A DNA stretch of 32,069 nt from Catenulispora rubra (GCF_015356825.1 NZ_JAACYW010000120.1:1-32069), one strand, 5' to 3'; counted from the first letter of the stretch, positions 7,464-17,386 are shown. Notes: generated from the sequence alone by a model not told the origin. Numbers and translations: made by a program.

Positions 7464-8869
7464 TCCAGAGGGCCGCGGTCCATGCGCAGCTCCAGTAGGT
7501 GCTTGTACGCGGCCCCGACTTCCGGCCCGGGCTTGATCCCGAGGATCGCCATGATCTCGTTGCCGTCCAGGTCCGGGCGGATCGAGTCCAGCTCCTCCTG
7601 CTCGCGCAGCTCGGCGATGCGGCGCTCCAGATCGTCGTACGCGTGCTCCAGCATCAGGGCGCGCCGGCGGTTGCGGGTCGTGCAGTCCGAACGCGTCAGC
7701 TTGTGCAGCCGCTCCAGCAGCGGTCCGGCGTCGCGCACATAGCGGCGCACCGCGCTGTCGGTCCACTCCGCCTCTCCATAGCCGTGGAACCGCAGATGCA
7801 GCTCCACCAGCCGGGAGGTGTCGTCGATGATCTCCTTGCTGTACTTCAGCTTGCGCAGCCGCGCGGCCGTCATGTGCGCGCCCACGACCTCGTGGTGGTG
7901 GAACGACACGCCGCCGCCGGGCTCGAAGCGGCGGGTCTTCGGCTTGCCGATGTCGTGCAGCACCGCGGACAGCCGCAGGATCAGGTCCGGGCCGTCCGTC
8001 TCCAGGTCGATGGCCTGCTCCAGCACCGTCAGGGTGTGCTCGTAGACGTCCTTGTGCCGGTGGTGCTCGTCGATCTCCAGGCGCAGCTTGGGCAGTTCCG
8101 GCACCACGATCTCGGCCAGGCCGGTGTCCACCATCAGCGTCAGGCCGACGCGCGGGTTCGGGGCCAGCAACAGCTTGGAGAGCTCGACCTGCACCCGCTC
8201 GGCACTGACGATGGTCAGCCGCTCGGCCATCTCCGTCATCGCCTTGCGCACCTCGGGCGCGACGTCGAAGCCGAGCTGCGCGGCGAACCGGGCCGCGCGC
8301 ATCATCCGCAGCGGATCGTCGGAGAAGGACATCTCCGGCGTTCCGGGGGTCCGCAGCAGTCCCGCTTCCAGATCGGCCAGACCGCCGTAGGGGTCGATGA
8401 ACTCGAACCGCTCGGGATCGGCGGTCAGCAGCACGGCCATGGCGTTCACCGTGAAGTCGCGGCGGAACAGGTCGTCGCCGATGGAGTCGCCGTAAGCCAC
8501 TTCGGGCTTGCGCGAATCGCGGTCGTAGGCCTCGGAGCGGAACGTGGTGATCTCCAGCTTCGCGCCGTCCTTCTGGGCGCCGACCGTCCCGAAGGCGATG
8601 CCGACGTCCCACACCGCCTCGGCCCAGCCCTGCACCAGTTTCAGCACCTGCTCGGGGCGCGCGTCGGTGGTGAAGTCCAGATCGTCGCTGAGCCGGCCCA
8701 GCAACACGTCCCGGACCGGACCGCCCACCAGCGCCAGGCTGTGACCTGCGGCGGCGAACCGGCCGGCGAGCTCGCCGAGCACCGGCACGACTCGTAGCAG
8801 TTCTGTTACCGCCGCGTGCTGTGCCTGGTCAAGGTGCGGTTCCGGAGCTCGCTGCTGGTCGGTGTGCAT
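7394..8869 (-). CDS. cca: CCA tRNA nucleotidyltransferase
   Basis: 491 residues, from ATG 8869 (MHTDQQRAPEPH). It adds or repairs the 3' CCA of tRNAs. The class II nucleotidyltransferase head has GGPVRDVLLG at about residues 49-58, followed by SDDLDFTTDA with the catalytic Asp pair. The RRDFTVNAMA and DPLRMMRAARFAAQLGF motifs follow. The HD phosphohydrolase domain (VLHDIGKP, FHHHEVVGAHM) is in the middle, typical of actinobacterial enzymes. The product is needed in this window because tRNA-Ser lacks an encoded CCA. It is transcribed divergently from the DUF6049 gene and converges on the MFS gene, with a 70-bp 3' overlap. Confidence 0.96.
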   Translation of the reverse strand: MHTDQQRAPEPHLDQAQHAAVTELLRVVPVLGELAGRFAAAGHSLALVGGPVRDVLLGRLSDDLDFTTDARPEQVLKLVQGWAEAVWDVGIAFGTVGAQKDGAKLEITTFRSEAYDRDSRKPEVAYGDSIGDDLFRRDFTVNAMAVLLTADPERFEFIDPYGGLADLEAGLLRTPGTPEMSFSDDPLRMMRAARFAAQLGFDVAPEVRKAMTEMAERLTIVSAERVQVELSKLLLAPNPRVGLTLMVDTGLAEIVVPELPKLRLEIDEHHRHKDVYEHTLTVLEQAIDLETDGPDLILRLSAVLHDIGKPKTRRFEPGGGVSFHHHEVVGAHMTAARLRKLKYSKEIIDDTSRLVELHLRFHGYGEAEWTDSAVRRYVRDAGPLLERLHKLTRSDCTTRNRRRALMLEHAYDDLERRIAELREQEELDSIRPDLDGNEIMAILGIKPGPEVGAAYKHLLELRMDRGPLDHDTVETELRSWWAEREAARNQP

Positions 8870-8925
8870 GGTGTCCGAGTTTACGTGTCGGGGCGCGGTC
8901 GCCGGGCCGGACTACGATTCGTCAG

Positions 8926-11130
8926 GTGACCAGCCGAGTCTGCCGCGCGCTCTCCGCCTTGGTGCTGTTCGTCGGCGCCGCAAATCTGTTGCCCGGCAGC
9001 GCGCACGCCGAGGCGGCGCACTCGGACTCCCCTGCGGTGGAGGTCGGGATCAACCAGGTCTCGCCGCAGATCCCGGACTTCAACGACACCAAAAAGCAGA
9101 TCACCTTCGCCGGCAAGATCCGCAACACCGGCACGAGCACGCTGCGGGGAGTCCACCTCGAAGTGTGGCGCAGCCTGGTGACCAGCCGGGCGTCCATGGG
9201 CTCGGCCAACGGCGCGGGCTACCCCGTGCAGACCAAGGCGGTGACGTTCACCGAGCTCGCCGCCGGCGCCCCGCAGTCGTGGAAGCTCGCTCCGACGGAG
9301 ACGGAACTCTTCGGCTACCGCACCCCGCAGCCCGGCGTCTACGCGATCGACATCGACGCGTTCGACGACGACGGCGTCTTCCTGGGCGGGCAGCGGACCT
9401 ACATGGTCTGGAAGCCGACGGCCATGTCGGGCGCCAAGCCGGCCCGCATCGCCCTGATGTGGCCGGTCGTCGGCCAGCCGGGGCTGACCGGACAGAAGAA
9501 GCCGGACTACTCGGCGGCGCCGATCCTGTCCGACCAGTCCGTGGTGCAGCAGTTCGCGCCGGGCAGCCGCCTCACCAGGATTCTCACCGAAGGCGCGGGC
9601 CTGCCGCTGGTCAACTGGCTGGTCGATCCCGATCTGCTGAACACGGCGAACACGCTGTCCGGCGGTTACTTCTATTCCGACCCCAATGCCAACAACTCCG
9701 GCGGCAGCAGCCCCGGTACCGGCAGCAGTGGCGGCAACGGCACATCGTCCAAGCTGACCGGTGCTCCGGGCACCGACCCGAAGAACTGGTACGGCCTAGC
9801 CACCACCACGCTCGCCGGGCCGCACGGCAACAACTGCTGGAACCTCCTCTACGGCGACCCGGATCTGAACACCCTCTCCCGGAGCGACCCCGGCAAGAGC
9901 GTGCTGAAGGCGGTCGCGAAGGTGAAGCTGCCGATCAGTCCCTGCCGGGTGAACGGCCAGACCGGCCAGACCATCGCCTGGCCGTCCGACGGCCAGGCCG
10001 ACTCCACCACGCTCGCGGGCATCGCCGACGCCGGCTCGAAGCTGGTCACCCTGGTCGGCTCGAACCAGGTGTCCGGCTGGCCGTCGGCGCACGCCGCACT
10101 GCCGGGCAGCCCGGACACGGTCGTCTACGACAACTACCTGTCGGGTTCGAGCATCTTCGCCGACCCCGCCAAGACGGCGCCGCCGACGCTGAACACCTCC
10201 GGCGTCCTGGAGGGACAGATGTGGCTGGCGCAGACCGCGCTGGCCGACCGCGACAACAGCGGCCGGGTACTGGTGGTGACGCCGCCGCGGGACTTCGACC
10301 CGCCGCAGGAACTGCTGCAGGCGATCAGCTCCATGAACCCGGGCACGGTGCCCGCCGCCGACCAGTGGTTCGGGCTGGACGATCTGGGCAAGGTCCTCAA
10401 CACCCCGGCCACGCCCGAACACGCCTCGGCGCTGAGCCCGGTCACCACCGCCAACCTGTCGACCGACATCGTCGCCTCGGCCTCGGACAGTCAGCAGCTC
10501 TACGACGCGCTGCACGACATCATGCCGTCGGACCAGCACGACCCCGCGGTCTCGCTGCGGCCGACGGCGACCTGGTGGCGGAACCACAGCGGCGACGCGG
10601 CCTACAGCCAGACCGTGTACTCCACGGCGGTCGCCGATCACGCCCTGGTGTCCATCGGCGGGCAGGCCCCGCCGCTGACCATGTCCGGCAAGTCCGGGAC
10701 GGTGCCGGTGACCATCAGGAACCAGACGAACACGGCGATCACGGTCTATGTTCGCGCGCACACCTCACACACCGTGCAGCTCAAGGTCAATGAGGACCAA
10801 GGACCGCACAGCGTGGAACGGGGCCAGTCGGCCACCATCCGGATCCCGGTCAAGGGCGAGGGCAACGGCGTGCAGGTCGACCTGTACGCCACGCTGTACA
10901 CCTGCCCGGACATGACCCAGAACTGCACGTATTATCCATCGAGCCTGATCAAACCGATCAACGAGGACGGCGGTCACACCAAGGTCACGGTGAAGGTCAG
11001 CCGCATCGGCATCATCGCCCTGGGTCTGATCATCGGGTCGGGGATACTGCTCGTCCTGTTGATCGGATTGCGCGTCTACCGCGCCAAGCGCACCCATCAC
11101 GCCCCCGCACAGGACACAATGGCAAGTTGA
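8926..11130 (+). CDS. DUF6049-family secreted, C-terminally membrane-anchored protein
   Basis: 734 residues from GTG 8926 (MTSRVCRALSALVLFVG). The frame is open to 8821, but this start gives a clean signal peptide (residues 1 to about 29, ending GSAHA-EA). A long extracytoplasmic region follows, with an early beta-rich domain (ITFAGKIRNTGTSTLRGVHLEV) and a Gly/Ser-rich insertion (NNSGGSSPGTGSSGGNG). A single C-terminal membrane segment (GIIALGLIIGSGILLVLLIGL) and a basic tail (RVYRAKRTHH) end it. Position between cca and murJ is the conserved place of DUF6049 proteins in actinobacteria. Function is unknown; the location suggests a cell-envelope role near MurJ. Confidence 0.85.
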   Translation: MTSRVCRALSALVLFVGAANLLPGSAHAEAAHSDSPAVEVGINQVSPQIPDFNDTKKQITFAGKIRNTGTSTLRGVHLEVWRSLVTSRASMGSANGAGYPVQTKAVTFTELAAGAPQSWKLAPTETELFGYRTPQPGVYAIDIDAFDDDGVFLGGQRTYMVWKPTAMSGAKPARIALMWPVVGQPGLTGQKKPDYSAAPILSDQSVVQQFAPGSRLTRILTEGAGLPLVNWLVDPDLLNTANTLSGGYFYSDPNANNSGGSSPGTGSSGGNGTSSKLTGAPGTDPKNWYGLATTTLAGPHGNNCWNLLYGDPDLNTLSRSDPGKSVLKAVAKVKLPISPCRVNGQTGQTIAWPSDGQADSTTLAGIADAGSKLVTLVGSNQVSGWPSAHAALPGSPDTVVYDNYLSGSSIFADPAKTAPPTLNTSGVLEGQMWLAQTALADRDNSGRVLVVTPPRDFDPPQELLQAISSMNPGTVPAADQWFGLDDLGKVLNTPATPEHASALSPVTTANLSTDIVASASDSQQLYDALHDIMPSDQHDPAVSLRPTATWWRNHSGDAAYSQTVYSTAVADHALVSIGGQAPPLTMSGKSGTVPVTIRNQTNTAITVYVRAHTSHTVQLKVNEDQGPHSVERGQSATIRIPVKGEGNGVQVDLYATLYTCPDMTQNCTYYPSSLIKPINEDGGHTKVTVKVSRIGIIALGLIIGSGILLVLLIGLRVYRAKRTHHAPAQDTMAS

Positions 11131-11184
11131 AACACCGACAATGATCGGACGACGGACACCACGGACGCGGGGAGCGCTGGAGAG

Positions 11185-13869
11185 ATGACGAGCGACGGCA
11201 GCGGTCTGTGGCACCCGGATCCGCCGCGCGAGGACGACGACCAGCGGCCGCGGCGTGCCCCGCAGCCCGGCCCCGGCGGACCGCAGGGCAGTGATCCTCG
11301 TCACACCCCGGCCCCCGGGCCCGCGCCGCAACAGCCGTGGACCCCGCCGTCGGAGCCCCGTTTCGACCCGCAGACCGGCCGGCCGCTGCATCCCGACCCG
11401 CGGGCCGGGCAGGGCCGTCCCCCGGGGCCGCCGCAGCCCGTCCCTCAGCATCCGGTCCCGCCCGGCGCGCCGCAGGCGAACCAGCCGCCGAACCAATCGC
11501 CGAACCAGCCGCCGCGCCGTGAGCAGTACGCCGGCCCGCAGGCCTCCTACCGTGCCGGTCAGCCCCCGCAGGGTGGCGAGCAGTACCCGGTCCCCGGCGC
11601 GCCCGGGCCGGGGCAGCGCCCTGACCCCAGGGGTCCCCAGCAGTTCGCCGGCCCCCCGCCCGGCCGGCAGCCCGATCCGCGCCAGCCCGATCCCAGGCAG
11701 CCCGATCCGCGCCAGGCCGCGCCGCGCCCGGACCAGTTCGGCGGCACCCCCTCGCACAGCGCCGACCCGCGCCGCGAGCGGTCCGAGTCCTGGCAGCCGG
11801 CCCCGCCGAACCAGAACCAGAACCAGAATCACGACCCGGGCGGCCACGGCCGCCGGCCGATCGACGACAGCCGCGCCCTGTTCCGCGACGAGGTCCCGGG
11901 CCGCGGCGGCGACCAGCAGCCGCCGTCCTGGCAGCCCCCGCAACAGGACCAGCGCGGCGCGGGCCCCGAGGAGGACCCCGAAGAGCGCGACTGGCGCGAC
12001 GACTACGAGGACGCGGTCAGCGCCACCCGCTGGGACCTCTCGCCGATCCCGACGATGACGGTCGCGCCCCGCCGCGCGAACCCCAGCAACCTCGAAGCCC
12101 TGATACCACCACGTCGCGGCCGCGTGCAGGGCCCGGCGACGCGCGGGCCCGGCGGCCCGGCCGGCACCGGACCCGGCACCCGCGAGGGCGCCCCCTGGGA
12201 GCAGGGCGTCCGGGAGCGCACCCCGACCGAGGTCCGCCCGCAGGCCCCGGCCGAGCCCAGCGTCGGGCGCGCCTCGCGGCTGATGGCCCTGGGCACGCTG
12301 GCGTCCCGGCTGACCGGCCTGGTCCGGCAGTTCCTCCTGGTGGCCGCGATCGGCACCACGAACATCGCCGGCTCGTACACCATCGGCCTGAACCTGCCGA
12401 ACATGCTGTACATCCTGATCATCGGCGGTGCGCTGAACGCGGTCTTCGTACCGCAGCTGGTGCGCTCGATGCACCGGGACCGGGACGGCGGCGCGGCCTA
12501 CGCCAGCCGGCTGCTGACCCTGGTCCTGACCGGCGTGCTCACGCTGACGGTCCTCACCGAGCTGTTCACCCCGCAGCTGGTGGACGTGTTCTCCAGCTTC
12601 AAGGGCTCGAACCGGCAGCTGGCGATCGACCTCGGCCGCATGTTCATGCCCCAGATCTTCTTCCTCGGGCTGTTCGTGGTGCTCGGCCAGATCCTCAACG
12701 CCAAGGGCCGCTTCGGGCCGATGATGTGGACGCCGGTGCTGACCAACGTCGTGGTCATCGGCTCCACCGGCGCCTACTGGTACATCAACCAGAGCACCGA
12801 CCTGACCCCCTCGACCATCCCGGCGGCCGACGTCCGGCTGCTGGGCCTGGGCGTCACGCTGGGCATCGCGGTGCAGGCGCTGACCCTGCTGCCGTACATC
12901 AAGTCCGCCGGCATGAACCTCACGCTGCGCTTCGACTGGCGCGGCCACGGGCTGGGCAAGGCGGTCACGCTGGCCAAGTGGACCCTGCTGTTCGTGCTGG
13001 TGAACCAGATCGGCCTGGCCGTGGTGATGCGCTACGCCTCCAACGTCAACAACGACGGCTGGCCGCAGTGGGGCGTGGCGGCGTACAACAACGCCTACAT
13101 GATCTGGGGCCTGCCGCAGGCCCTGATCACCGTCTCGGTGATCACCGCGCTGCTGCCCCGGATGAGCCGCGCGGCGGTGAAGGACGACCTGGAGTCGGTC
13201 CGCGAGGACATCTCCTACGGCCTGCGGGTGACCGGCGTCGCGATAGTCCCGGCGGCGTTCGCCTTCCTGGCACTGGGCCCGCAGATCGCCGTGGTGCTGT
13301 TCAAGCACGGCGGCGTGTCGATGGACAACGCGCACATCATCGGTTACATGCTGTCCGCGTTCGGGCTGGGCCTGATCCCGTTCTCGGCACAGTTCCTGAT
13401 GCTGCGCGGCTTCTACGCCTTCGAGGACACCAAGAGCCCGTTCACCATCAACATCTGGATCTCGGCGGCCAACGTGACGCTGAGCACGGCGGTGTTCTAC
13501 ACACTGAAGGGCGGCGGCAAGGAGCGCTGGGCGGTCGTGGCGATGTGCACGGTCTACGGCGTCGCCTACTGCCTCGGCGTGGTCATCACCGCTCGGAAGC
13601 TCAAGAGGCGGCTACGCGGTCTGGACGGCCAGCGCATCATGCAGACCTACACCCGGCTTATCGGGGCCTCCGCAGTCGCCGCCGGCGCTACTTTTATCGT
13701 CGCTTTATACGTGAACCGTATGGTCGGTCAGAGTTGGCTGGGCTCCGCCGTCTCGCTGGCGGTCGGCGGTGGCCTGCTCGCGACCCTGTACGTGTTGTGC
13801 GCCCGCCTGATGCACGTGGAAGAAGTCGAGCAGCTGCTCGGCTCGGTGCGCGCGAAACTGGGGAGGTAG
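11185..13869 (+). CDS. murJ: Lipid II flippase MurJ (MviN) with long disordered N-terminal extension
   Basis: 894 residues. ATG 11185 is preceded by GGAGAG. MurJ flips lipid II across the membrane for peptidoglycan synthesis. Residues 1 to about 357 are a hydrophilic Pro/Gln/Arg-rich region with QPDPR repeats (DNA 11665-11720). The membrane core starts at about residue 358 (GRASRLMALGTLASRLTGLVRQFLL) and has the MviN pattern: GLNLPNMLYILIIGGALNAVFVPQLV near the second helix, GPMMWTPVLTNVV, and PQALITVSVITALLPRMSRAA. The extension is far longer than in E. coli MurJ (about 510 residues). In mycobacteria the family carries a C-terminal pseudokinase; here that part is a separate gene immediately downstream (14021). 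Confidence 0.95.
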   Translation: MTSDGSGLWHPDPPREDDDQRPRRAPQPGPGGPQGSDPRHTPAPGPAPQQPWTPPSEPRFDPQTGRPLHPDPRAGQGRPPGPPQPVPQHPVPPGAPQANQPPNQSPNQPPRREQYAGPQASYRAGQPPQGGEQYPVPGAPGPGQRPDPRGPQQFAGPPPGRQPDPRQPDPRQPDPRQAAPRPDQFGGTPSHSADPRRERSESWQPAPPNQNQNQNHDPGGHGRRPIDDSRALFRDEVPGRGGDQQPPSWQPPQQDQRGAGPEEDPEERDWRDDYEDAVSATRWDLSPIPTMTVAPRRANPSNLEALIPPRRGRVQGPATRGPGGPAGTGPGTREGAPWEQGVRERTPTEVRPQAPAEPSVGRASRLMALGTLASRLTGLVRQFLLVAAIGTTNIAGSYTIGLNLPNMLYILIIGGALNAVFVPQLVRSMHRDRDGGAAYASRLLTLVLTGVLTLTVLTELFTPQLVDVFSSFKGSNRQLAIDLGRMFMPQIFFLGLFVVLGQILNAKGRFGPMMWTPVLTNVVVIGSTGAYWYINQSTDLTPSTIPAADVRLLGLGVTLGIAVQALTLLPYIKSAGMNLTLRFDWRGHGLGKAVTLAKWTLLFVLVNQIGLAVVMRYASNVNNDGWPQWGVAAYNNAYMIWGLPQALITVSVITALLPRMSRAAVKDDLESVREDISYGLRVTGVAIVPAAFAFLALGPQIAVVLFKHGGVSMDNAHIIGYMLSAFGLGLIPFSAQFLMLRGFYAFEDTKSPFTINIWISAANVTLSTAVFYTLKGGGKERWAVVAMCTVYGVAYCLGVVITARKLKRRLRGLDGQRIMQTYTRLIGASAVAAGATFIVALYVNRMVGQSWLGSAVSLAVGGGLLATLYVLCARLMHVEEVEQLLGSVRAKLGR

Positions 13870-14020
13870 CCGCCTGGCGATATCGCGGTGCCGACCGGTC
13901 TGAAGACGTTTTCCAGAAGCAACCACCCATGGTTCTGAACGGTCTGCACTGATGAGGGTCGGACAACGCGCCACGAGGACGGCACGAAACCTAATACCAT
14001 GAGGCGGGGATGACGAGACC

Positions 14021-15796
14021 ATGCCACAGAGCATGCACGGACCAGGGAGTCATGTGGCAGCCGCGGACCAGACCACCGATCCGGACGGCGGCCTCGGCGC
14101 GGACGCCGAGGCGCTGATCCTGTCACTCGGCGTTACCGTGGGCGACCGGCTCGACGGCCGGTACCGCCTGGACCGAGTCCTGCACACCACGGGCCCGGCC
14201 ATCACCTGGCTCGCCACCGACGAGAAGCTGAACCGGCCCAACCGCATCCACCTGCTGCGCTCGGACCAGCCGCGGGCCGAGGCCTTCATGGCCGCCGCCC
14301 GCGCCGCCGCCGCGATGGCCGACAACCACTTCGTGCAGGTCCTGGACGCGGTCCCCGACGAGGGCCTCTATTACGTCATCACCGAGTGGCTGCACGACGG
14401 GCACACCCTGGGCGAGGTGCTCAGCGGCGGCCCGGTGCCGGTCACCGAGGCCGTGCGGATCACCACCGAGCTGGCCCGGGCCATCACCGAGGCCCACGAC
14501 CAGGGCCTGGCCCACCTGCGGCTGTCCCCCAAGACCGTGCTGCGCACCGACACCGGCGAGGTGAAGATCCTCGACCTGTGCCTGGCCGCGGCGCTGACCG
14601 GCACCGTCTCGCGCGACCCGCTGGGCACCGACCTGAGCGCCATCGGCGAGCTGGCCTACGCGCTGCTCACCGGCCGGCGGCCGCAGCAGCCCGAACCGGT
14701 CCGGCCGAGCGAACTGCGCTCCGAGGTGACCCCGCAGCTCGACGACGTGGTCCTGCGCATCCTCGGCGACGGCCCGGCCGGTCCGCAGTACCAGACCCCG
14801 ACCGAGGTCGCCGACGCCCTGGCCCAGCTGCCGCGCCCGCGCTACGAGGCCCCGCTGCCCTCGACCCCGCAGACCGCGCCGCTGCGCCACCAGCAGACCA
14901 CTGTGATGCCGGCCATGCCCGCCGGCACCGCGCGGACCACGGCGATGCCGCAGGTCGCCCCGAGCTACCAGCCCGCGCCGCCGCGCCCGACCGCGCACGG
15001 CGCCCCGGCCCGGCCCGGCTCCTACGACGAGGACGAGTACCGTCCGCGCGGCGGGGGCTCCGGCGCCGGCCACAGCGGGTCGCGGGGCAGCGACCACGGC
15101 GGAGGCGGCGGCGGCCGCAACAGCTCTGCGCTGATCGGCATCGGCGCCCTGGCCGCGGTGGCCGCGGTCGCGCTGCTGGCCTACACGATGTTCAACAACA
15201 GCGGCAGCAAGGGCAACCAGAACGCCGGCAACACGAGCACGTCGAACTCGCAGGCCGCCACCACGGGTTCCAGCCAGGCGCCGGCCTCGACCGACGTCAC
15301 CGCCGCCTCGGTCTCGGTCTACGACGAGGACAACGGCAAGGAGGGCTCCGGCTACCTGGTCGGCGGCCAGCTCACTGACAAGGGCTGGGTCACCAACCAG
15401 TACTGCGGGCCCAACCCGACACACAGCGGCAACCCGAAGAGCACCGGACTGATCTTCGACCTGGGCTCGGTCAAGAGCATCTCGTCGGCGACGGTGACCA
15501 TCGGCACCGCGGGCGCGGCCATGGAGATGCAGGCGGCCGACGCCTCCGTCACCCAGGTACCCGCTCTGGTCCCGGGCAGCGCGCCGGCCGGCTTCAAGTC
15601 GATCGCGACCACCGACGCCGGCGGTACCACGGTCACACTGAAGGCCGCCTCCCCGGTGAGCACCCGCTTCGTGCTGATCTGGTTCAACAAGTCGCTGCCG
15701 CCGGTCGCGAATCCGGACAAGACCATAGGTTGTGCCAAGGACAGCGGGAGCCGCTACGGCGACTCCGTCATGTCCGTGAAGTTCAACGCCTCCTGA
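14021..15796 (+). CDS. Membrane-anchored Ser/Thr pseudokinase with outer discoidin-like domain (MurJ partner)
   Basis: 591 residues. Residues about 47-270 have the protein kinase fold (DRLDGRYRLDRVLHTTG, YYVITEWLHDGHTLGEVL). The catalytic loop reads HLRLSPKTVL (165-174) in place of HRDLKPxN, and the DFG site reads DLC (185-187). The VAIK lysine is absent (RIHLLR), so it should be inactive. A Pro-rich juxtamembrane stretch with TTVMP and TTAMP follows, then one membrane segment (about 369-391) and a roughly 200-residue outer beta-rich domain. The same architecture ends mycobacterial MviN, where the pseudokinase is phosphorylated and binds the FHA protein FhaA. A similar control of MurJ is inferred here. 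The 150-bp gap from murJ holds no other gene. Confidence 0.88.
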   Translation: MPQSMHGPGSHVAAADQTTDPDGGLGADAEALILSLGVTVGDRLDGRYRLDRVLHTTGPAITWLATDEKLNRPNRIHLLRSDQPRAEAFMAAARAAAAMADNHFVQVLDAVPDEGLYYVITEWLHDGHTLGEVLSGGPVPVTEAVRITTELARAITEAHDQGLAHLRLSPKTVLRTDTGEVKILDLCLAAALTGTVSRDPLGTDLSAIGELAYALLTGRRPQQPEPVRPSELRSEVTPQLDDVVLRILGDGPAGPQYQTPTEVADALAQLPRPRYEAPLPSTPQTAPLRHQQTTVMPAMPAGTARTTAMPQVAPSYQPAPPRPTAHGAPARPGSYDEDEYRPRGGGSGAGHSGSRGSDHGGGGGGRNSSALIGIGALAAVAAVALLAYTMFNNSGSKGNQNAGNTSTSNSQAATTGSSQAPASTDVTAASVSVYDEDNGKEGSGYLVGGQLTDKGWVTNQYCGPNPTHSGNPKSTGLIFDLGSVKSISSATVTIGTAGAAMEMQAADASVTQVPALVPGSAPAGFKSIATTDAGGTTVTLKAASPVSTRFVLIWFNKSLPPVANPDKTIGCAKDSGSRYGDSVMSVKFNAS

Positions 15797-15806
15797 CCTG
15801 GCGACC

Positions 15807-16484
15807 ATGCCTCCCCAGGGTGCCGACCTCACCCAGCTCGACGACCGGGCCCTGCTGGCCCGGCACGTCGAGGGGGACGGTGACGCCTTCGGCGAGCTCT
15901 TCCGCCGGCACCGCGACCGGCTCTGGGCGGTCGCGCTGCGCACGCTGGGCGATCCGGAGGACGCCGCCGACGCGCTGCAGGACGCGATGATCTCGGCGTA
16001 CCGCGCCGCCGGCTCGTTCCGCGGCGACTCCGCGGTCACCACCTGGCTGCACCGGGTCGTGGTGAACGCCTGCCTGGACCGGATGCGGCGGCGCGGCAGC
16101 CGGCCGACGGTGCCGTTGCCGGAGGTGGAGACCGAGTACGCGCGGCCGACCGTCACCGACGACATCACCAACACCGACCTGCGCCTGGCCCTGGAAACGG
16201 CGCTGGCGACCCTGCCGGACGAGCAGCGGGTGGCCCTGGTCCTGGTCGACGTCGAGGGCTACAGCGTGGACGAGACGGCCCGGGCTCTCGGCGTGGCTCC
16301 GGGAACCGTCAAGAGCCGCTGTGCGCGTGCGCGGGCGAAGCTGCTGCCGCTCCTGAGACATCTCCGCGAAGGAAACCCGACGGAATCTCCGGGGAACGCC
16401 GCGTCGACTGGGAACCAAGGGGCCGCGGCCCGCGTCAAAGTTGCGACGCCGCAAGATCGCCGGGAAGGAGGCACGGCCGGATGA
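15807..16484 (+). CDS. sigM: ECF RNA polymerase sigma factor SigM
   Basis: 225 residues from ATG 15807, 10 bp after the pseudokinase gene. Region 2 is DAFGELFRRHRDRLWAVALRTLGDPEDAADALQDAMISAYR. Region 4 is TLPDEQRVALVLVDVEGYSVDETARALGVAPGTVKSRCARARAKL. Order murJ - pseudokinase - sigM - anti-sigma - trxB - trxA is the known actinobacterial sigM locus, so the symbol rests on both sequence and synteny. SigM controls envelope or oxidative-stress genes in mycobacteria; the regulon here is unknown. The C-terminal about 40 residues are low-complexity and overlap the start of the anti-sigma gene (ATGA at 16481-16484). Confidence 0.92.
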   Translation: MPPQGADLTQLDDRALLARHVEGDGDAFGELFRRHRDRLWAVALRTLGDPEDAADALQDAMISAYRAAGSFRGDSAVTTWLHRVVVNACLDRMRRRGSRPTVPLPEVETEYARPTVTDDITNTDLRLALETALATLPDEQRVALVLVDVEGYSVDETARALGVAPGTVKSRCARARAKLLPLLRHLREGNPTESPGNAASTGNQGAAARVKVATPQDRREGGTAG

Positions 16485-17353
16485 TGACCGATCCCGCCGC
16501 TTCCCGTCCCGGGACGCATTTGGACCCCGACCAGATGGCCGACCTGGTCGAGGGATCGCTCGACGCCGCCGCTGCCGACAGGGCGCGGGCGCACCTGGCC
16601 TCGTGCCCGGTGTGCTCTGCCGACTTCGCGCTGATCACCGGCGAGGCCGACCTGGCCGACCTGGGCGGATTGCTGCCTCCGATGCCGATCCCGCAGGACG
16701 TCGTGGCCCGTGTCGAGGCCGCGCTGTATCGCGAACCGCCGCTGGGCACTGCTGCAACGGCGCGAGCCTCGGCCGGCTCCCCGGTGGGTCGCAGCGCGGC
16801 CGCCGCTCAGCCGCGCCGTCGGCGGTTCCGCATGGCCCTCGGAAGTCTGGCCGGTGCGGCGCTCGTGGTCGTCGGCGGTATCGGAGCAGTCACAGCGCTG
16901 AACAACGCGACCAGTTCCTCGAAGGACAGCAGTACCGCCGCAGGGAACGCCGCTGGGCCCAGCGTCGACGGCTCTCACGTCGCCGGCCAGGGTCCCGGCA
17001 CAGAGTCGCCGCAAGCCGGCGTCATAAAGCCCGACGCGACCTCGGGCGGCTCGGGCTTCTCCGACGCGGGCATCGCCCAGCAGGCCCAGGCGCTGCTCAG
17101 TCTGCACACGATGACCCCCGCCAACGGGACGGCCCAGGCCGCCAAGCCCGACTGCCCGCCGACGGTGGTGCCCGCCGGTACGAAGCTGATCGGCAGCACC
17201 CAGACCGTGTACCAGGGCAAGCCGGCCTGGCTGCTGCTCTATCCCCGGGCCGGCAGCGCGACGCTCGTCGACGTCTATGTCGTCGACGTGGACATGTGCA
17301 CTTCGGGCAATCCGGGACAATCCGTCGACCATGTCGTGATCACGCGCCCTTAA
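16481..17353 (+). CDS. Membrane anti-sigma factor, cognate to SigM
   Basis: 290 residues, starting at ATG 16481 and overlapping the sigM stop by 4 bp. A Shine-Dalgarno AAGGAGG lies at 16465-16471. The N-terminal domain carries the zinc anti-sigma-like signature HLASCPVC (H-x3-C-x2-C, about residues 38-45). One membrane segment follows (FRMALGSLAGAALVVVGGIGAVTAL, about residues 112-136). An outer domain of about 150 residues has CPPTVV and a late Cys (VDVDMC). It should hold SigM inactive at the membrane until stress, as for other ZAS proteins. The coupling to sigM and the motif make the role likely. Confidence 0.88.
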   Translation: MMTDPAASRPGTHLDPDQMADLVEGSLDAAAADRARAHLASCPVCSADFALITGEADLADLGGLLPPMPIPQDVVARVEAALYREPPLGTAATARASAGSPVGRSAAAAQPRRRRFRMALGSLAGAALVVVGGIGAVTALNNATSSSKDSSTAAGNAAGPSVDGSHVAGQGPGTESPQAGVIKPDATSGGSGFSDAGIAQQAQALLSLHTMTPANGTAQAAKPDCPPTVVPAGTKLIGSTQTVYQGKPAWLLLYPRAGSATLVDVYVVDVDMCTSGNPGQSVDHVVITRP

Positions 17354-17386
17354 CACCGTGCGAGAAACCGCTCACGTGGCACAGCC

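Noticed and set aside
10765..13335. 856-codon minus-strand open frame opposite murJ
   Set aside because: A complement shadow of murJ with a low-complexity, His/Arg/Gln-rich translation.
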